From positions 496,001-560,000 of the forward strand of contig NZ_JAAGOY010000007.1 of NCBI RefSeq assembly GCF_010500215.1: a stretch of DNA of 64,000 bases, written 5' to 3'. The notes under the pieces were generated by a model. It made no database searches, had not been told where the DNA came from, and was given only the letters and a program-made list of their open reading frames with translations. The first letter of the stretch is position 1. Every line of letters begins with the position of its first letter. This DNA comes from Aliiroseovarius sp. PrR006 (lineage in GTDB: Bacteria > Pseudomonadota > Alphaproteobacteria > Rhodobacterales > Rhodobacteraceae). Below, in pieces: positions 63,515 to 64,000 of this stretch. Position numbers and translations under genes: made by a program.

Positions 63515-64000
63515 TCATTCCACGAGCGTACGTTCCATGAAGTAAACATAGGGCCGCCATTGGTCGGGGAAATGCTCAGGATGGGGGATGTCAGTGAATC
63601 CAGTGGCCTCGTACATCGCTTTGGCATGTGTCAGGAAGTTTGCGGATGAGAAGATCACTTTTTGATAACCATCTTGGATCATTTGCTCGAACATATGCTC
63701 TAAGAGACGGCGCCCAACTCCGTACCCGCGGCCATTCTCGGACACAAACATCCGGTTGAATTTGGCGACGCCAGCACGTGCTTCATTATACATAACGCAT
63801 CCAACGGGCTGATCCCCGAGCGACGCGAGCAGAATACCGCCACTGGGCCTTGCGTGAAGCGAAGGGAGATCATCAAGTATTGCTGCGAACCGCCCCGGGT
63901 CCATCGGGTTTCCTTCGGTTGGCCAGTCGGTCGGATAGTTCTTCCAATGCCAATCGAGCCACTGACGACATAGGTCGCGCGCTTGTTCATAATCGCTTTC
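63515..64000 (-). CDS. GNAT-family N-acetyltransferase, start cut by the window
   Basis: At least 161 residues are visible, reading on the minus strand from base 64000 to the stop at 63515. The first visible part (CRQWLDWHWKNYPTDWPTEG) continues into ILLASLGDQPVGCVMYNEA and FNRMFVSENGRGYGVGRRLL, the acetyl-CoA-binding motif, and LTHAKAMYEATGFTDIP. There is no in-frame stop up to the edge, so a start inside at 63904 would drop the N-terminal helix region and is unlikely. Substrate unknown. Confidence 0.85.
   Translation of the reverse strand, partial: ESDYEQARDLCRQWLDWHWKNYPTDWPTEGNPMDPGRFAAILDDLPSLHARPSGGILLASLGDQPVGCVMYNEARAGVAKFNRMFVSENGRGYGVGRRLLEHMFEQMIQDGYQKVIFSSANFLTHAKAMYEATGFTDIPHPEHFPDQWRPYVYFMERTLVE

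Overview
The window is a gene-dense, GC-rich chromosomal segment that looks like a marine alphaproteobacterium of the order Rhodobacterales (Roseobacter type). The evidence is the gene order: a sucCDAB-lpd operon, mdh, a malyl-CoA thioesterase-like and a mesaconyl-CoA hydratase gene of the ethylmalonyl-CoA pathway, and sdhCDAB lie together with a GntR-family gene, an arrangement I recall from Rhodobacter. The two-lipoyl SucB, the FYDLN-type acidic protein, DUF1127 proteins and a Rhodobacterales-like intergenic repeat agree with this. No insertion sequence, prophage or CRISPR array is visible. The only obvious scar of mobile DNA is a decayed ATPase fragment near 1.9-2.2 kb.

Layout. 1-1775: end of a urease operon (ureC end, ureE, ureF, ureG). 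1776-6506: an accessory-looking stretch with the decayed fragment, a DUF1127 gene behind spaced direct repeats, a winged-helix/TolB-like/TPR regulator, and a cysteine-rich DUF1326-DUF2182 pair, ending at tRNA-Ala(GGC). 6681-8542: FYDLN protein, YgjP-like metallopeptidase and a GntR regulator. 8605-20741: the TCA block (lpd, two small unknown genes, sucB, sucA, sucD, sucC, a divergent glycosyltransferase, mdh, then a TauE/SafE permease). 20738-27562: small periplasmic protein, mcl2-like gene, nnrU-like gene, mch and sdhCDAB. 27642-29302: panC-panB. 29455-48222: mostly housekeeping and transport (solute-binding protein, EamA, YebC, rhodanese, Lrp/LysE, two SLC13-RCK transporters, YmdB-type phosphoesterase, 5-FCL, MgtE, guanine deaminase, HisN-like phosphatase, XRE and LysR regulators, quinone oxidoreductase, Bax inhibitor-1 family, SGNH hydrolase). 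48280-54636: rpmG, RNase P RNA, amidase, lipoprotein, gatA-gatC, UPF0173 hydrolase, tadA and rluB. 54647-64000: xseA, purD, VCBS protein, 2Fe-2S ferredoxin, prmA, membrane proteins, MFS, YeeE/YedE and a GNAT cut by the window edge.

How it works together. The strongest system-level signal is regulatory. The palindrome TGTGATCACA occurs three times in promoter positions: as a pair 20 bp apart upstream of sucC, as a pair 21 bp apart upstream of sdhC, and once just before the start codon of the GntR gene. This suggests a local TCA-cycle regulon in which the GntR protein (likely the counterpart of AkgR of Rhodobacter sphaeroides) activates suc-lpd and sdh from upstream paired sites and represses itself from a site next to its own start. 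Other points worth attention are a decayed copy of the lpd start inside the suc-lpd operon, a 37-bp perfect repeat between the two lipoyl domains of sucB, the DUF1326-DUF2182 pair, and an intergenic repeat that has become the C-terminus of an amidase.
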